From the IMG/VR virus record IMGVR_UViG_3300032240_000564, positions 1 to 26,319 of that record: DNA of 26,319 nucleotides; one strand, 5' to 3'. This DNA comes from a virus. The notes under the pieces were generated by a model. It was not told the origin of the DNA and searched no databases. It saw nothing but the letters and a program-made list of their open reading frames with translations. The stretch's first letter is position 1. Each line of letters opens with the position of its first letter. Shown one piece after another: positions 1-7,122 of this stretch. Made by a program: the position numbers and the translations under genes.

Positions 1-1125
1 GGTCAAGATAACAATAGTCAGGGATTTAGAAACAACTTCAATAACATTCAAGCCGCATTGAGCAACTTGGATAGTTATATGAATAGTTTAGCGGCTACCA
101 CACTGAACGTTAATGCTCCAAATGTAACAGCAACCAATGTGTTGACCGCTGAAAAATCATTAGTTATAGGTCACGGAAATACACAAACTACAGTAAGTTT
201 GGCGTTTTTAAACAATAATTTAGTAGTAGTTGGACAAAATCCAGACGGATCAGAAGCTGGCGGATCTGTAGCATTCTTTCCCTTCACTGTGCCAATTGGT
301 GTAATTGGTTATGGCATTGATACTGTTGGCGGGCAAGTATTAAACTATTTTGTGGCCAGCAACGATACAACCAATGTACTTACTGGTGCAACATTCAGCA
401 CAATTAACAATAACACTGGCACTACATACACAGTCAGTCAAGTCAGCGGACAAAAGGTATATTTCTATCCTTCAAGCACTTCGTTAGATCCTGTAGTTAA
501 TATTGTTAATCCAACATTTAAGAATTACACAGTTATTAATGCCAGTACTGTAACTAACCTTATCAGTCAAACTCTAAACGGACCCACTGTAACTTTTAGC
601 GGTAATACCCCTTCAGATGGATACACTAATGGTACCGTAGTATTAACTGGACAAGGCGGTTTAGGTGTAGGTGGTGATATCAACACTAAAGGCGTTATTA
701 ATGCAGTACAAGGGTTTGTTACATCATCCACACAAAGTTTACTTGGCGGACTTACTATTGCTGGTTCACAAGGTATTGATATCACTGACATTCTTGGTAA
801 TTTATTACTGACTATCAGTCCTTCTAGTTTTAAAAATAGTTTAGATGACCCAAATGTTTCAAAACCAAGTGGTTATCAATTTTTGCCAGGCGGTATTGTT
901 CTACAATGGGGATTGGCTCCGGCCACTGGACAGTCAGCAAACTTTACATATGATTTCCCCATACCTTTCCCAACTGAATGTTTTGTTATATTCAGTGAGG
1001 CAAACTATGCGTTGTATGTAGGTACTGACAGTTATACACAAGGTACAGCAATCGTTAGTCGTACACAGTTTACAATTACTCAAGACTACGGTCAAGCACA
1101 GTTTTGGTTTGCTATAGGACATTAA
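1..1125 (+). CDS. Tail-fibre-like virion protein, 5' end outside window
   Basis: The frame is open from base 1, so only the C-terminal 374 residues are visible. The first residues (GQDNNSQGFRNNF, then NNIQAAL) resemble a segment common in structural proteins of marine T4-like phages. The middle is rich in N, T, G, S and V with repeated short beta-strand patterns, as in fibre shafts. The last ~80 residues (LPGGIVLQWG, FPIPFPTECF, ending FWFAIGH) match the pattern of the gp53-like tail-fibre C-terminal domain, where the chain ends in an aromatic-IG[YH] motif. It probably acts in receptor binding at the particle surface. An internal TTG at 58 gives an apparent shorter ORF, but the upstream codons fit the same protein, so I treat it as 5'-truncated. 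Assignment to a specific fibre or baseplate component is not possible. Confidence 0.8.
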   Translation, partial: GQDNNSQGFRNNFNNIQAALSNLDSYMNSLAATTLNVNAPNVTATNVLTAEKSLVIGHGNTQTTVSLAFLNNNLVVVGQNPDGSEAGGSVAFFPFTVPIGVIGYGIDTVGGQVLNYFVASNDTTNVLTGATFSTINNNTGTTYTVSQVSGQKVYFYPSSTSLDPVVNIVNPTFKNYTVINASTVTNLISQTLNGPTVTFSGNTPSDGYTNGTVVLTGQGGLGVGGDINTKGVINAVQGFVTSSTQSLLGGLTIAGSQGIDITDILGNLLLTISPSSFKNSLDDPNVSKPSGYQFLPGGIVLQWGLAPATGQSANFTYDFPIPFPTECFVIFSEANYALYVGTDSYTQGTAIVSRTQFTITQDYGQAQFWFAIGH

Positions 1126-1370
1126 TGTTTAACCCTTTATTACCAGATCTTTCAAAAATAAAAGATCAAGATTTAGATAACAAAATTTTCGAACTTACAA
1201 AAAAATACTATACCGCCCTACGTTTAGGCAACGGCGGTGTAGCACAACAAATTGTATTAAACTTAGATGCATTTAAAATGGAACAACAACAAAGAAGAAT
1301 CAATGCAACTAAAGAAATATCAAGAAAAAATCAAGACGATGGATTGGACGATTTAATTAATGTCGACTAA
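1125..1370 (+). CDS. Small conserved phage protein, unknown function
   Basis: 81 residues starting at the ATG that overlaps the upstream stop by one base (TAATG); a TTG at 1104 would lengthen it but lies inside the fibre gene. The protein is helical and charged, with KIFELTKKYYTALRLGN followed by an amphipathic QQQRR stretch and an acidic C-terminus (DDGLDDLINVD). There is no signal peptide or membrane segment. Similar short proteins occur next to virion genes in marine T4-like phages, but I know no established function. Tight coupling to the fibre gene suggests late co-expression. Confidence 0.7.
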   Translation: MFNPLLPDLSKIKDQDLDNKIFELTKKYYTALRLGNGGVAQQIVLNLDAFKMEQQQRRINATKEISRKNQDDGLDDLINVD

Positions 1371-1914
1371 TTTAGAACCATATATCTGGCCAACAAGTTT
1401 TGCGTGTTCTTTAGTAACTAATAACATATTACTGCCAAACCATTATACCATTACTGTTGGCATACATCAGGTTGATCCTGTCTATTTCTCTTTAGGTTTT
1501 AGACGCTTAAAGACTTTTATAGATAGCTTTTTACATAACGGTATTTTTATATTTCAAAATCATGAATTAACTGAATCTTTTTTAAAATTGGATTCAAACG
1601 TAGTCAAATTTCCTACGGAGCCTTATGATCATTTTGTAGGGTGTGTGCTATTGAGAAAATTCCAATCAATAACATACAAATACTTTGAAATTGAACACAT
1701 TACTATTGACAGCGCCATAGGAGATAATGTACAATATTGTATAAGGGATCCGGAAGAAACCGGACTCGAATTATCAGGCAATCAACAATGGTGGAACAAC
1801 GAACATTTAGATACAGGCAAGGGACTAATAGTTTCCTGGTCAGATCTGGATCTACAAGACGGCCCGAAATTCGAACCCCGAATTGTCAAGGGCGGACGCG
1901 GTGAAAACGAATAG
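1360..1914 (+). CDS. Hypothetical protein, 184 aa
   Basis: It starts at ATG 1360, overlapping the previous gene by 11 bases. The composition is that of a soluble globular protein rich in aromatic residues (FSLGFRRLKTFIDSFL, FPTEPYDHFVGCVLLRKF, KYFEIEHITIDSAIGDNVQY) with a C-terminal WWNNEHLDTGKG stretch. I see no catalytic motif, membrane segment or signal peptide. Alternating hydrophobic strands suggest an alpha/beta fold. It sits between a small structural-type gene and the DnaE-like fragment, and its stop overlaps the next start. No function can be assigned. Confidence 0.7.
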   Translation: MSTNLEPYIWPTSFACSLVTNNILLPNHYTITVGIHQVDPVYFSLGFRRLKTFIDSFLHNGIFIFQNHELTESFLKLDSNVVKFPTEPYDHFVGCVLLRKFQSITYKYFEIEHITIDSAIGDNVQYCIRDPEETGLELSGNQQWWNNEHLDTGKGLIVSWSDLDLQDGPKFEPRIVKGGRGENE

Positions 1915-2413
1915 CTTCGGCGAAGTAGAACTTACTGAAAAAGAATTATTTGATGCATTGTACACAGGGAAAATTTCTTCTCTGGAAAATGTATTTGTAG
2001 ATTCTATTGAACAATTCAACCAAGCCCGTAATACTAACGCAGATCGCTTGCCTAACCTAAAACAGTTACCCCAAGATACCGGGACTGTGGGCGAGTTTGA
2101 TAAGAAAAATCAAACTAGTTGGTTCATTCCCGAGACATATAAAGATTTCAACATGGTAGAGTTTCTGTTAGACAAAACAGAAAACGAAGAACAGTACCAA
2201 CGTGTAGTGTCAGAATTGGAAATGTTTATCCAATATGATATGATGGACGTACTAATTTACTGTAAATATCTAGTCGATGTTATGCGGGAAAACAACATTC
2301 TTTGGGGTGTTGGACGTGGTAGTAGTGTAGCATCGTATGTGTTATACTTGATAGGTATACACAAAATCGACAGTATAAAATACGGGCTCGATATTAACGA
2401 GTTTTTAAAATAA
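1901..2413 (+). CDS. Truncated DNA polymerase III alpha (DnaE)-like protein
   Basis: About 170 residues from GTG 1901, preceded by AAGGG at 1888-1892; a TTG at 1883 is in frame but has poorer spacing. The last ~60 residues (YLVDVMRENNILWGVGRGSS, then SYVLYLIGIHKID, KYGLDINEFLK) align by eye with the start of the C-family polymerase palm (pattern GPGRGSxxGSLVxYxLxIxxxDPxxxxLxFERFLN). The protein stops just before the segment where DnaE carries its catalytic aspartates (PDxDxD), so it cannot be a polymerase by itself. The N-terminal part (ELTEKELFDALYTGK, SWFIPETYKDF) is not recognisable. It may be a domesticated nucleotide- or DNA-binding fragment. The stop is clean and followed by an ordinary SD and gene, so this looks like a stable short gene and not recent decay. 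Confidence 0.7.
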   Translation: MKTNSFGEVELTEKELFDALYTGKISSLENVFVDSIEQFNQARNTNADRLPNLKQLPQDTGTVGEFDKKNQTSWFIPETYKDFNMVEFLLDKTENEEQYQRVVSELEMFIQYDMMDVLIYCKYLVDVMRENNILWGVGRGSSVASYVLYLIGIHKIDSIKYGLDINEFLK

Positions 2414-2423
2414 GGAAAACAAA

Positions 2424-2711
2424 ATGGCTTTACATAAATCAATGCAGGGTAAAACAGTCGATATGACCAAACTAGCCCAAAAGAATGAACTAACTCCAGC
2501 AGTTAGTAATGAAAAAATTAACGCACGTGGAGATAAATTAGGACCAGGTGGTCAAATTATTCAACGTAGAGAAGAAGCAATGAGTTCATACTATGCAAAT
2601 ACTAGTCAGGCTCCGGCTGCTATGCCAGAACCAGTGGTTGAAAAAATTGTTGAACCACCAAGTGTGTTACCACCAACCAAGGTACCCACAACTAAAAAGA
2701 GTGAGGAATAA
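2424..2711 (+). CDS. Small conserved phage protein, unknown function
   Basis: 95 residues; ATG 2424 has a good AAGGA Shine-Dalgarno just upstream. The N-terminal half (MALHKSMQGKTVDMTKLAQK, NELTPAVSN, INARGDKLGPGGQI) is the conserved part that I recognise from marine T4-like phages, where it is annotated only as hypothetical. The C-terminal third is a Pro/Val/Thr/Lys-rich linker (EPVVEKIVEPPSVLPPTKVP) that is probably disordered. It lies directly before the GroES-like gene and ends at its start codon with no spacer. Function unknown; a virion or assembly-linked role is possible given the neighbours. Confidence 0.75.
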   Translation: MALHKSMQGKTVDMTKLAQKNELTPAVSNEKINARGDKLGPGGQIIQRREEAMSSYYANTSQAPAAMPEPVVEKIVEPPSVLPPTKVPTTKKSEE

Positions 2712-3053
2712 ATGGTAGTTACAGGCACACTCAAACCGCTACGTGATGGCGTACTATTATACGATATGGAATTTGGTGAAGAAGTAACCAAATCTGGTAT
2801 TGTACTTAAAAGTGACGACGGTAAAGTTGAAGGTATTAAGCCTCGATGGGGCAAAGTATTTGCAATTGGTCCAGAACAAAAAGACGTCCAAGTTGGGCAA
2901 TGGGTGTTGATGGAACATGGACGCTGGAGTCGTACACACAAGTACGAAACTGAAGACGGTACCATTATTAAAATTCAAAAAGCAGATACTAACGCAATGA
3001 TGCTGGTTGCTGACGAAAAGCCCAGCGACATCTATCGCGGAGAAGGCGTGTAA
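2712..3053 (+). CDS. groES: GroES/gp31-like co-chaperonin
   Basis: 113 residues with the GroES beta-barrel pattern: LKPLRDGVLL at the N-terminus (bacterial family: PLxDRVLV), a mobile-loop-like segment EEVTKSGIVL (family: TxxGIVLP), then WGKVFAIGPE, VQVGQWVLMEHGRW and a C-terminal strand ending in DTNAMMLV. The mobile loop binds the apical domain of GroEL. T4 uses gp31 in the same way to fold its capsid protein, and marine T4-like phages carry a more GroES-like version. This one probably lids the host GroEL for folding major virion proteins. It has a GAGGA Shine-Dalgarno; its stop overlaps the next start by one base. Length is slightly above bacterial GroES (~97 residues). Confidence 0.85.
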   Translation: MVVTGTLKPLRDGVLLYDMEFGEEVTKSGIVLKSDDGKVEGIKPRWGKVFAIGPEQKDVQVGQWVLMEHGRWSRTHKYETEDGTIIKIQKADTNAMMLVADEKPSDIYRGEGV

Positions 3054-3289
3054 TGGGTCACAAATATCAAATCGATGTAACGTCTATTGCGGGACAAATT
3101 AATTCCGCAGTATACGAACAAACTTCAGGTTATAACGAAGGATTTCTTGGTTGGGGTTATAAACAAGATCTTTATAGAATAAAATGGATTTTGGAAGATG
3201 CATTGCAGAGATGTCCAACCTATGGTCCCGAAAACGAATGGTTGCGTGAACAAGAAAAAAAGCAAGTAATAAAAATTTTATCAAAATAA
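3053..3289 (+). CDS. Small phage protein, paralogue 1 of a tandem pair
   Basis: 78 residues. The C-terminal ~50 residues (GWGYKQDLYRIKW, EDALQRCPTY, EWLREQEKKQVIKILSK) closely match those of the next gene, whereas the N-termini differ. This points to tandem duplication and divergence. The shared part is predicted helical with a conserved Trp-Gly, one Cys and a Lys-rich end. There is no known domain, membrane segment or signal. Translation is coupled to the co-chaperonin gene through TAATG. Confidence 0.75.
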   Translation: MGHKYQIDVTSIAGQINSAVYEQTSGYNEGFLGWGYKQDLYRIKWILEDALQRCPTYGPENEWLREQEKKQVIKILSK

Positions 3290-3292
3290 CTT

Positions 3293-3535
3293 ATGTATCC
3301 TTACCCATATGAGATCGGAGATATCCTTCGCAGTATTCAAAAAGCAGTACGCTGTAATACCGATTCAGGTGGTGAAGGTGGCTATGCATGGGGTGCTAAA
3401 CAAGATTTATATAAAATTAAATGGGCCGCTGAGGAAGCACTAAAACAATGTAATATTTTTGAAGAAGAAGATCAGTGGCTTAAAGAGCAAGAGAAGAAAA
3501 AAATTGTAAAAATTCTAAGTAATGATATTCAATAA
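3293..3535 (+). CDS. Small phage protein, paralogue 2 of a tandem pair
   Basis: 80 residues, starting three bases after the end of its paralogue. The shared block reads AWGAKQDLYKIKWAAEEALK, QWLKEQEKKKIVKILS. The N-terminus (MYPYPYEIGDILRSIQKAV) is its own. No obvious Shine-Dalgarno precedes ATG 3293, so it may depend on translation of the upstream copy. Its end overlaps the cytidylyltransferase start by 14 bases. Function unknown. Confidence 0.75.
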   Translation: MYPYPYEIGDILRSIQKAVRCNTDSGGEGGYAWGAKQDLYKIKWAAEEALKQCNIFEEEDQWLKEQEKKKIVKILSNDIQ

Positions 3536-3986
3536 AGTAAAACAATTAAAAGCAGAAGGTAAAAAGATTGGAATAGTGTTTTCAACTTTTGATCTATTAC
3601 ACGCAGGGCACATTGCCATGCTGGCCGAAGTTAAAAATCATTGCGATTATTTGATTGCAGGATTACAAACAGACCCCACCATTGATCGTCCAGATACTAA
3701 AAATGCCCCAATTCAAAGTATTGTTGAACGCCAAATCACATTAAGTGCTACTAGATACGTAGATGAAATCGTAGTTTACCAAACCGAGAAGGATTTGGAA
3801 GACATACTCTTGACTTTACCGATAGATGTGCGTATACTAGGAGTTGAGTACGCAGATAAAGAGTTTACAGGTAAACAGATCTGTATCAGTCGCGGAATTG
3901 AAATTGTCTATAACGGACGAGATCATTCTTTTAGTTCATCAAGCCTACGCAAACGTGTGGCAGAAGCAGAAAGAAATAAAAAATGA
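3522..3986 (+). CDS. Cytidylyltransferase (glycerol-3-phosphate type)
   Basis: 154 residues, a single complete nucleotidyltransferase domain of the TagD/RfaE-C class. The nucleotide-binding motif is FSTFDLLHAGH (residues 20-30; HxGH at 27-30). An ERQ at 69-71 falls near the usual conserved Arg, and SSSSLRKR at 138-145 is in the place of the C-terminal RTxGISTT/SSTxxR element that contacts the triphosphate. Family members transfer CMP or AMP to glycerol-3-phosphate, heptose-1-phosphate or ethanolamine phosphate. Marine T4-like phages often carry such an enzyme, and its phage substrate is not established. The active site looks intact. The C-terminus overlaps the next start (ATGA). Confidence 0.85.
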   Translation: MIFNKVKQLKAEGKKIGIVFSTFDLLHAGHIAMLAEVKNHCDYLIAGLQTDPTIDRPDTKNAPIQSIVERQITLSATRYVDEIVVYQTEKDLEDILLTLPIDVRILGVEYADKEFTGKQICISRGIEIVYNGRDHSFSSSSLRKRVAEAERNKK

Positions 3987-4198
3987 ATTCAGTAGATATG
4001 GCTAACAACCTAATCTTTAGAGCCAAACATCTAAATGAGTATGTTGTTACAACAGAAGTTCCTGAAGAGTTTCGATTCAATGGAGTAGTTCCGTTTGACA
4101 TGGAAATTATAGACAATATTATATACGCCAAAGTTTGGGGTATTGATTTTAATGAAGCAGTAAACAGATTAAATGATTGGTTGGAGACATGCAAATGA
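3983..4198 (+). CDS. Small hypothetical protein, 71 aa
   Basis: Starts at the ATG overlapping the cytidylyltransferase stop by four bases. It is soluble and acidic, with two parts: an N-terminal strand region (NEYVVTTEVPEEFRFNG) and a C-terminal helix (DFNEAVNRLNDWLETCK). No motif is recognisable. Linkage on both sides by ATGA overlaps shows that it belongs to the same translated unit as its neighbours. Confidence 0.7.
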   Translation: MNSVDMANNLIFRAKHLNEYVVTTEVPEEFRFNGVVPFDMEIIDNIIYAKVWGIDFNEAVNRLNDWLETCK

Positions 4199-4500
4199 AT
4201 TGGTTAAAACTTAAAATTCGTGATTGGTTGAATAGCGCACAAGATATATGTATTCGAGAAGAAATTGTGTACAGCAAACATGCAAACAGAGGTCTTGCTG
4301 TTACCGCCGACGGAGAAACTCTAAGCACAGAACCGTTGCGTCTAAGTGTTTACCGTGCTAATGGTGGTACTATTGTAGAAACAAGAATCTACGATAGACA
4401 AAAAGATAGAAGTACAAATCAACTACACATTGTAGGTCATGACCAAGACCTTGGACAAAGTTTATCAAAAATTATTACTATGGAGAGCCTGCGTGGATAA
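4195..4500 (+). CDS. Conserved small phage protein, 101 aa
   Basis: ATG 4195 is favoured over an in-frame ATG at 4177 because GGAG (4183-4186) is 8 bases upstream and the start overlaps the previous stop as ATGA. The protein reads MNWLKLKIRDWLNSAQDI, then a beta-rich domain (GLAVTADGETLSTEPLRLSV, GGTIVETRIYD) ending in QSLSKIITMESLRG. Similar proteins are common and unannotated in cyano- and pelagimyophages. No enzymatic residues can be identified. Its end overlaps the next gene by 8 bases. Confidence 0.7.
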   Translation: MNWLKLKIRDWLNSAQDICIREEIVYSKHANRGLAVTADGETLSTEPLRLSVYRANGGTIVETRIYDRQKDRSTNQLHIVGHDQDLGQSLSKIITMESLRG

Positions 4501-4639
4501 GTGTACAACTTGCGGTAAAGATTATAGTCCCAACTGTGATTTTCAACAAGGAAGGTGCCCGTTACATCCGCCTTTGATTACAGATTATCATAAAAGGTTT
4601 TATAATCTAATTCAAAGTATCAAAGGAATCTTTAAATGA
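4493..4639 (+). CDS. Very small cysteine-rich protein (possible zinc knuckle)
   Basis: I place the start at GTG 4493, which has GGAG at 4482-4485 seven bases upstream; an in-frame ATG at 4439 would bury 54 bases in the previous gene with no good ribosome site. The 48-residue product begins with CTTCGKDY followed by CDFQQGRCPLHPP: four cysteines and a histidine (CxxC-x7-C-x6-C-x2-H) arranged as in small zinc-binding knuckles. The C-terminal half is a basic amphipathic helix (DYHKRFYNLIQSIKGIFK). It may bind nucleic acid or a protein partner; metal binding is inferred only from spacing. Confidence 0.6.
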   Translation: MDKCTTCGKDYSPNCDFQQGRCPLHPPLITDYHKRFYNLIQSIKGIFK

Positions 4640-4857
4640 ACGAACAAAAATTAGAAAGATTGTACAACAATTTTTTAGAATTTACTGATCATATGGTTGG
4701 CCAAAACGATCCAATGGCAGTGGCTGGTGTTATGATGGCGCAGGCCATGAGCATTTATCGAACTGCTATGAGTGACAAAGATTATAACATGATGGTTGAC
4801 AGTATCAGTGCAAATAGAGACAACGTTCAAAAATTCACAAACCAAGTATTACAGTAG
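4636..4857 (+). CDS. Small conserved phage protein, 73 aa
   Basis: ATG 4636 overlaps the previous stop (ATGA) and has AAGGA at 4623-4627. The conserved block NDPMAVAGVMMAQAMSIYRT followed by DYNMMVDSISANRD is one that I recognise from marine T4-like phages, where it has no assigned function. It is an all-helical protein with a Met/Ala-rich central helix but no true membrane span. Confidence is good for the gene, none for function. Confidence 0.75.
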   Translation: MNEQKLERLYNNFLEFTDHMVGQNDPMAVAGVMMAQAMSIYRTAMSDKDYNMMVDSISANRDNVQKFTNQVLQ

Positions 4858-4864
4858 GAAACAA

Positions 4865-5071
4865 ATGGATATTCATCAAGCGGCAGTTTTTTTAGCCGGA
4901 AGTATTTTAACAGCACTAGGATTTGTTATAATTGTTATTGCCGCAGTAACTATCAATAATATTCTGCACAAATACTGGAAACCAGTAAAAATGTTTACAC
5001 CAGATAGTTGGAAAGGATTCAATCCCCCAAGCCCTATGATTGAACCAAAACTAGATAAGGAAAGTAAATGA
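4865..5071 (+). CDS. Single-pass membrane protein, 68 aa
   Basis: Start ATG 4865 follows TAGGA, giving MDIHQAAVFLAGSILTALGF. Residues ~6-32 form one hydrophobic segment, followed by a conserved juxtamembrane block (NNILHKYWKPVKMFTPDSW, KGFNPP) and a charged tail. The same layout occurs as an unannotated small inner-membrane protein in marine T4-like phages. It could mediate a host-membrane function; nothing more can be said. The stop overlaps the next ATG (ATGA). Confidence 0.75.
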   Translation: MDIHQAAVFLAGSILTALGFVIIVIAAVTINNILHKYWKPVKMFTPDSWKGFNPPSPMIEPKLDKESK

Positions 5072-5235
5072 GTAAAGGCAGTAGACGTCGTCCAACACGT
5101 ATACCAACTGAACAAGCGGACGCAAACTATGAAACAATTTTTGGAAAATATGTTCCATTGTATCTTAGAAAACAAATTCCAGATGAACCTGTAGTTAAAC
5201 AAGAAACCAAAGAAGAACCTAAGGATAAAGAATGA
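5068..5235 (+). CDS. Very small basic protein, 55 aa
   Basis: A complete short reading frame with ATG 5068 overlapping the upstream stop (ATGA) and its own stop overlapping the gp44 start at 5232. It begins MSKGSRRRPTRIP, continues NYETIFGKYVPLYLRK and ends in a Lys/Glu-rich tail. The Arg-rich start followed by the I-F-G-K block resembles short conserved proteins of T4-like marine phages. Gene-quality evidence is the precise overlaps at both ends and the filling of an otherwise empty 164-base gap. Function unknown. Confidence 0.7.
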   Translation: MSKGSRRRPTRIPTEQADANYETIFGKYVPLYLRKQIPDEPVVKQETKEEPKDKE

Positions 5236-6155
5236 AAGAATTATGGGTAGAAAAGTATCGTCCTAAAACTGTTGAAGAATATGTTTTTAAAGATGAGGCA
5301 CAACGTCGACAAGTAAAATCTTGGATCAAAGAAAAGAGTGTACCACATCTATTATTGAGTGGTAGTGCAGGTATCGGTAAAACTACTTTGGCCAAAGTAT
5401 TGCTACACGAAATTGGTATTGAAGATTTTGATGTACTAGAAATTAACGCCAGCCGTGAAAATAACGTTGAAGTAGTCCGTGAGAAAATTACAAACTTCGT
5501 ACAAATGATTCCGTTTGGTCCATTTAAGGTTGTATTACTGGACGAAGCAGATTATTTGACTATCAACGCACAGGCGATTTTGCGTGGCTTGATGGAAACT
5601 TATGCCAACACTTCAAGATTTATTCTTACTTGTAACTATCCCAATCGTATTATTCCAGCGTTGCATAGTCGTTGCCAAGGCTTTCACGTTGATAAAACTG
5701 ACCAAACAGAATACACTGCCCGTGTTGCCACTATCCTGGTAAATGAGAATGTAGAGTTTGATCTTGACACATTGGATACATACGTTAAATTAAATTATCC
5801 AGACTTGCGTAAGTGTATTCACGCAGTACAACAAAACGTCACTGAAGAAAACACATTGGCAGCACCTTCGGCTGGTGATGGCGACTCTGCTGATTACAAA
5901 ATTGAAATGGTTGAATTGTTTAAGGCTGGTAGAATCCAAGATGCACGTAAATTACTATGTGGTCGTGCTCGCCCAGAAGAGATTCCAGAAATTTATACAT
6001 GGTTGTACAACAACTTGGATTTGTTGGGATCGACTGAAGAACAGAAAGATTCAGCTGTGTTAATTATTAAACAAGGTCTAGTGGATCACATTGCCCTTGC
6101 CGACCCAGAGATTGGGCTAGCGGCTGTATTGATTAAACTGGCTAGAATACAATAA
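5232..6155 (+). CDS. 44: Sliding-clamp loader ATPase (T4 gp44 type)
   Basis: 307 residues, an AAA+ clamp-loader large subunit. It starts with LWVEKYRPKTVEEY, the family signature. Walker A is GSAGIGKT (44-51), Walker B VVLLDEAD (100-107), sensor 1 TCN (133-135), and the SRC arginine-finger motif is at 146-148. The C-terminal collar domain follows after an Ala/Gly/Ser/Asp-rich linker near 210-220. In T4, gp44 forms a pentamer with gp62 and loads the gp45 clamp on primed DNA. Neither partner is in this window, so they must be elsewhere. AAGGA with a 6-base spacer precedes the ATG. It is the last gene of the rightward operon and is followed directly by a terminator. Confidence 0.92.
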   Translation: MKELWVEKYRPKTVEEYVFKDEAQRRQVKSWIKEKSVPHLLLSGSAGIGKTTLAKVLLHEIGIEDFDVLEINASRENNVEVVREKITNFVQMIPFGPFKVVLLDEADYLTINAQAILRGLMETYANTSRFILTCNYPNRIIPALHSRCQGFHVDKTDQTEYTARVATILVNENVEFDLDTLDTYVKLNYPDLRKCIHAVQQNVTEENTLAAPSAGDGDSADYKIEMVELFKAGRIQDARKLLCGRARPEEIPEIYTWLYNNLDLLGSTEEQKDSAVLIIKQGLVDHIALADPEIGLAAVLIKLARIQ

Positions 6156-6163
6156 TCAAAATA

Positions 6164-6203
6164 AAACCACATAACATTGTTGCAGGTCGCTGTTATGTGG
6201 TTT
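6164..6203. terminator. Bidirectional intrinsic terminator
   Basis: A perfect 13-bp inverted repeat (AAACCACATAACA at 6164-6176, TGTTATGTGGTTT at 6191-6203) encloses a 14-base loop. T-rich sequence follows on both strands (TTTATTTTG rightward; TTTTATTTTGATTATT leftward). It lies between the convergent gp44 and phoH genes and can end both transcripts. Confidence 0.8.
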
Positions 6204-6224
6204 ATTTTGTATGTTAGTGATTAG

Positions 6225-6983
6225 TTAATCGATACTGTCTTCCTTATAGATTTTCAAAATTTCTTTAACAACTGGATGACGTTCCACGTGTTTAGATTCA
6301 AACCTTGCCATAGCTATCATACGATAATCACCCCCTTGGCCGTACAATGAGCAAAATTCTAGCAATCCGTTCTCTTGTGGTCTATCTGCTTGATTTAAGT
6401 CGCCAGTAACTACCATACGGCTATTTTCGCCAATACGTGTTAATAGCATTTTCATTTGACTTGGTGTAGCGTTCTGCATTTCATCTGCAACAACAAACGC
6501 ATTTTTAAAAGTGCGCCCACGCATATACGCAAGTGGACTAATTTCAATTACACCGTCGTCAAGCATTTCTGCAATTTCTTTTGGATGGTAATACTCCGCA
6601 AATACATCCATGATTGGACGTGTCCACGGCTCCATCTTTTGATTTAAGGTTCCTGGTAAGAACCCATGCTCCTCATCTACACTTACAGCTGGCCTTGTGA
6701 TAATGATTTTATTAATCACCCCCTCTTTGTATAGTTTAATGGCCATCTGTACACCCAACATAGTTTTACCCGTGCCTGCTGGCCCGATAGCAAAAACAAT
6801 GTATTTTTTGGGATTTTTCAGCAGTTCCAGGTAAGTTTCCTGCGCTAGATTGCGTGGGACTATTGTTACCTGCTTATTTCTTTTCAAATAGGGCTTGATC
6901 GCAATCAAGTTATTTGTGTCAGGATTAAAACGTGGATCACGTTGTACCTGCTCTTTTTCGTTACGTCTTCTTGCTCTGGACAA
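6225..6983 (-). CDS. phoH: PhoH-family ATPase
   Basis: 252 residues with Walker A GPAGTGKT (67-74), the conserved ITRPAVSVDEEHGFLPG (95-111), Walker B AFVVADEMQ (162-170) and GDLNQAD (194-200), as in PhoH proteins. The family consists of RNA/DNA-associated P-loop ATPases; phoH is widespread in marine phages, but its role in infection is not settled. The N-terminus is Arg-rich. The start appears to be TTG (6983), because GGAGG (complement of 6990-6994) lies six bases before it and no in-frame ATG occurs until within the P-loop region. It is the only minus-strand gene in the first 24 kb, and its transcript ends at the shared terminator. Confidence 0.92.
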   Translation of the reverse strand: MSRARRRNEKEQVQRDPRFNPDTNNLIAIKPYLKRNKQVTIVPRNLAQETYLELLKNPKKYIVFAIGPAGTGKTMLGVQMAIKLYKEGVINKIIITRPAVSVDEEHGFLPGTLNQKMEPWTRPIMDVFAEYYHPKEIAEMLDDGVIEISPLAYMRGRTFKNAFVVADEMQNATPSQMKMLLTRIGENSRMVVTGDLNQADRPQENGLLEFCSLYGQGGDYRMIAMARFESKHVERHPVVKEILKIYKEDSID

Positions 6984-7020
6984 ATTACGCCTCCGTTTAG
7001 TGAAGATCGACCTGCATAGA

Positions 7021-7028
7021 TATTTACA
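7021..7028 (-). promoter_or_regulatory. Possible late-promoter octamer for phoH
   Basis: On the minus strand this reads TGTAAATA, one base from the T4 late octamer TATAAATA. A start about six bases downstream would give a leader of ~30 bases that includes the strong GGAGG site of phoH. The position fits; the match is imperfect. Confidence 0.35.
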
Positions 7029-7092
7029 TCATAGATTAGAAATTGGCTTGAAACGGGCTGAATTTTGATTAATTGGTTTAAGTAAATTTGAG

Positions 7093-7100
7093 TATAAATA
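7093..7100 (+). promoter_or_regulatory. T4-type late promoter (TATAAATA)
   Basis: An exact TATAAATA octamer, the -10 element read by the T4 gp55 sigma factor with no -35. It lies 22 bases before ATG 7123 in the 139-base divergent gap between phoH and the rightward lysis/structural block. No gene-sized frame occurs in this gap. It is the likely start of the late transcript that runs toward ~12.2 kb. Confidence 0.75.
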
Positions 7101-7122
7101 CTTAAAATAAAAGAGAACCCAC

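Noticed and set aside
2606-2965. 119-codon minus-strand frame opposite the co-chaperonin
   Set aside because: Shadow of the plus-strand genes; Ser/Pro/Thr-rich nonsense composition.
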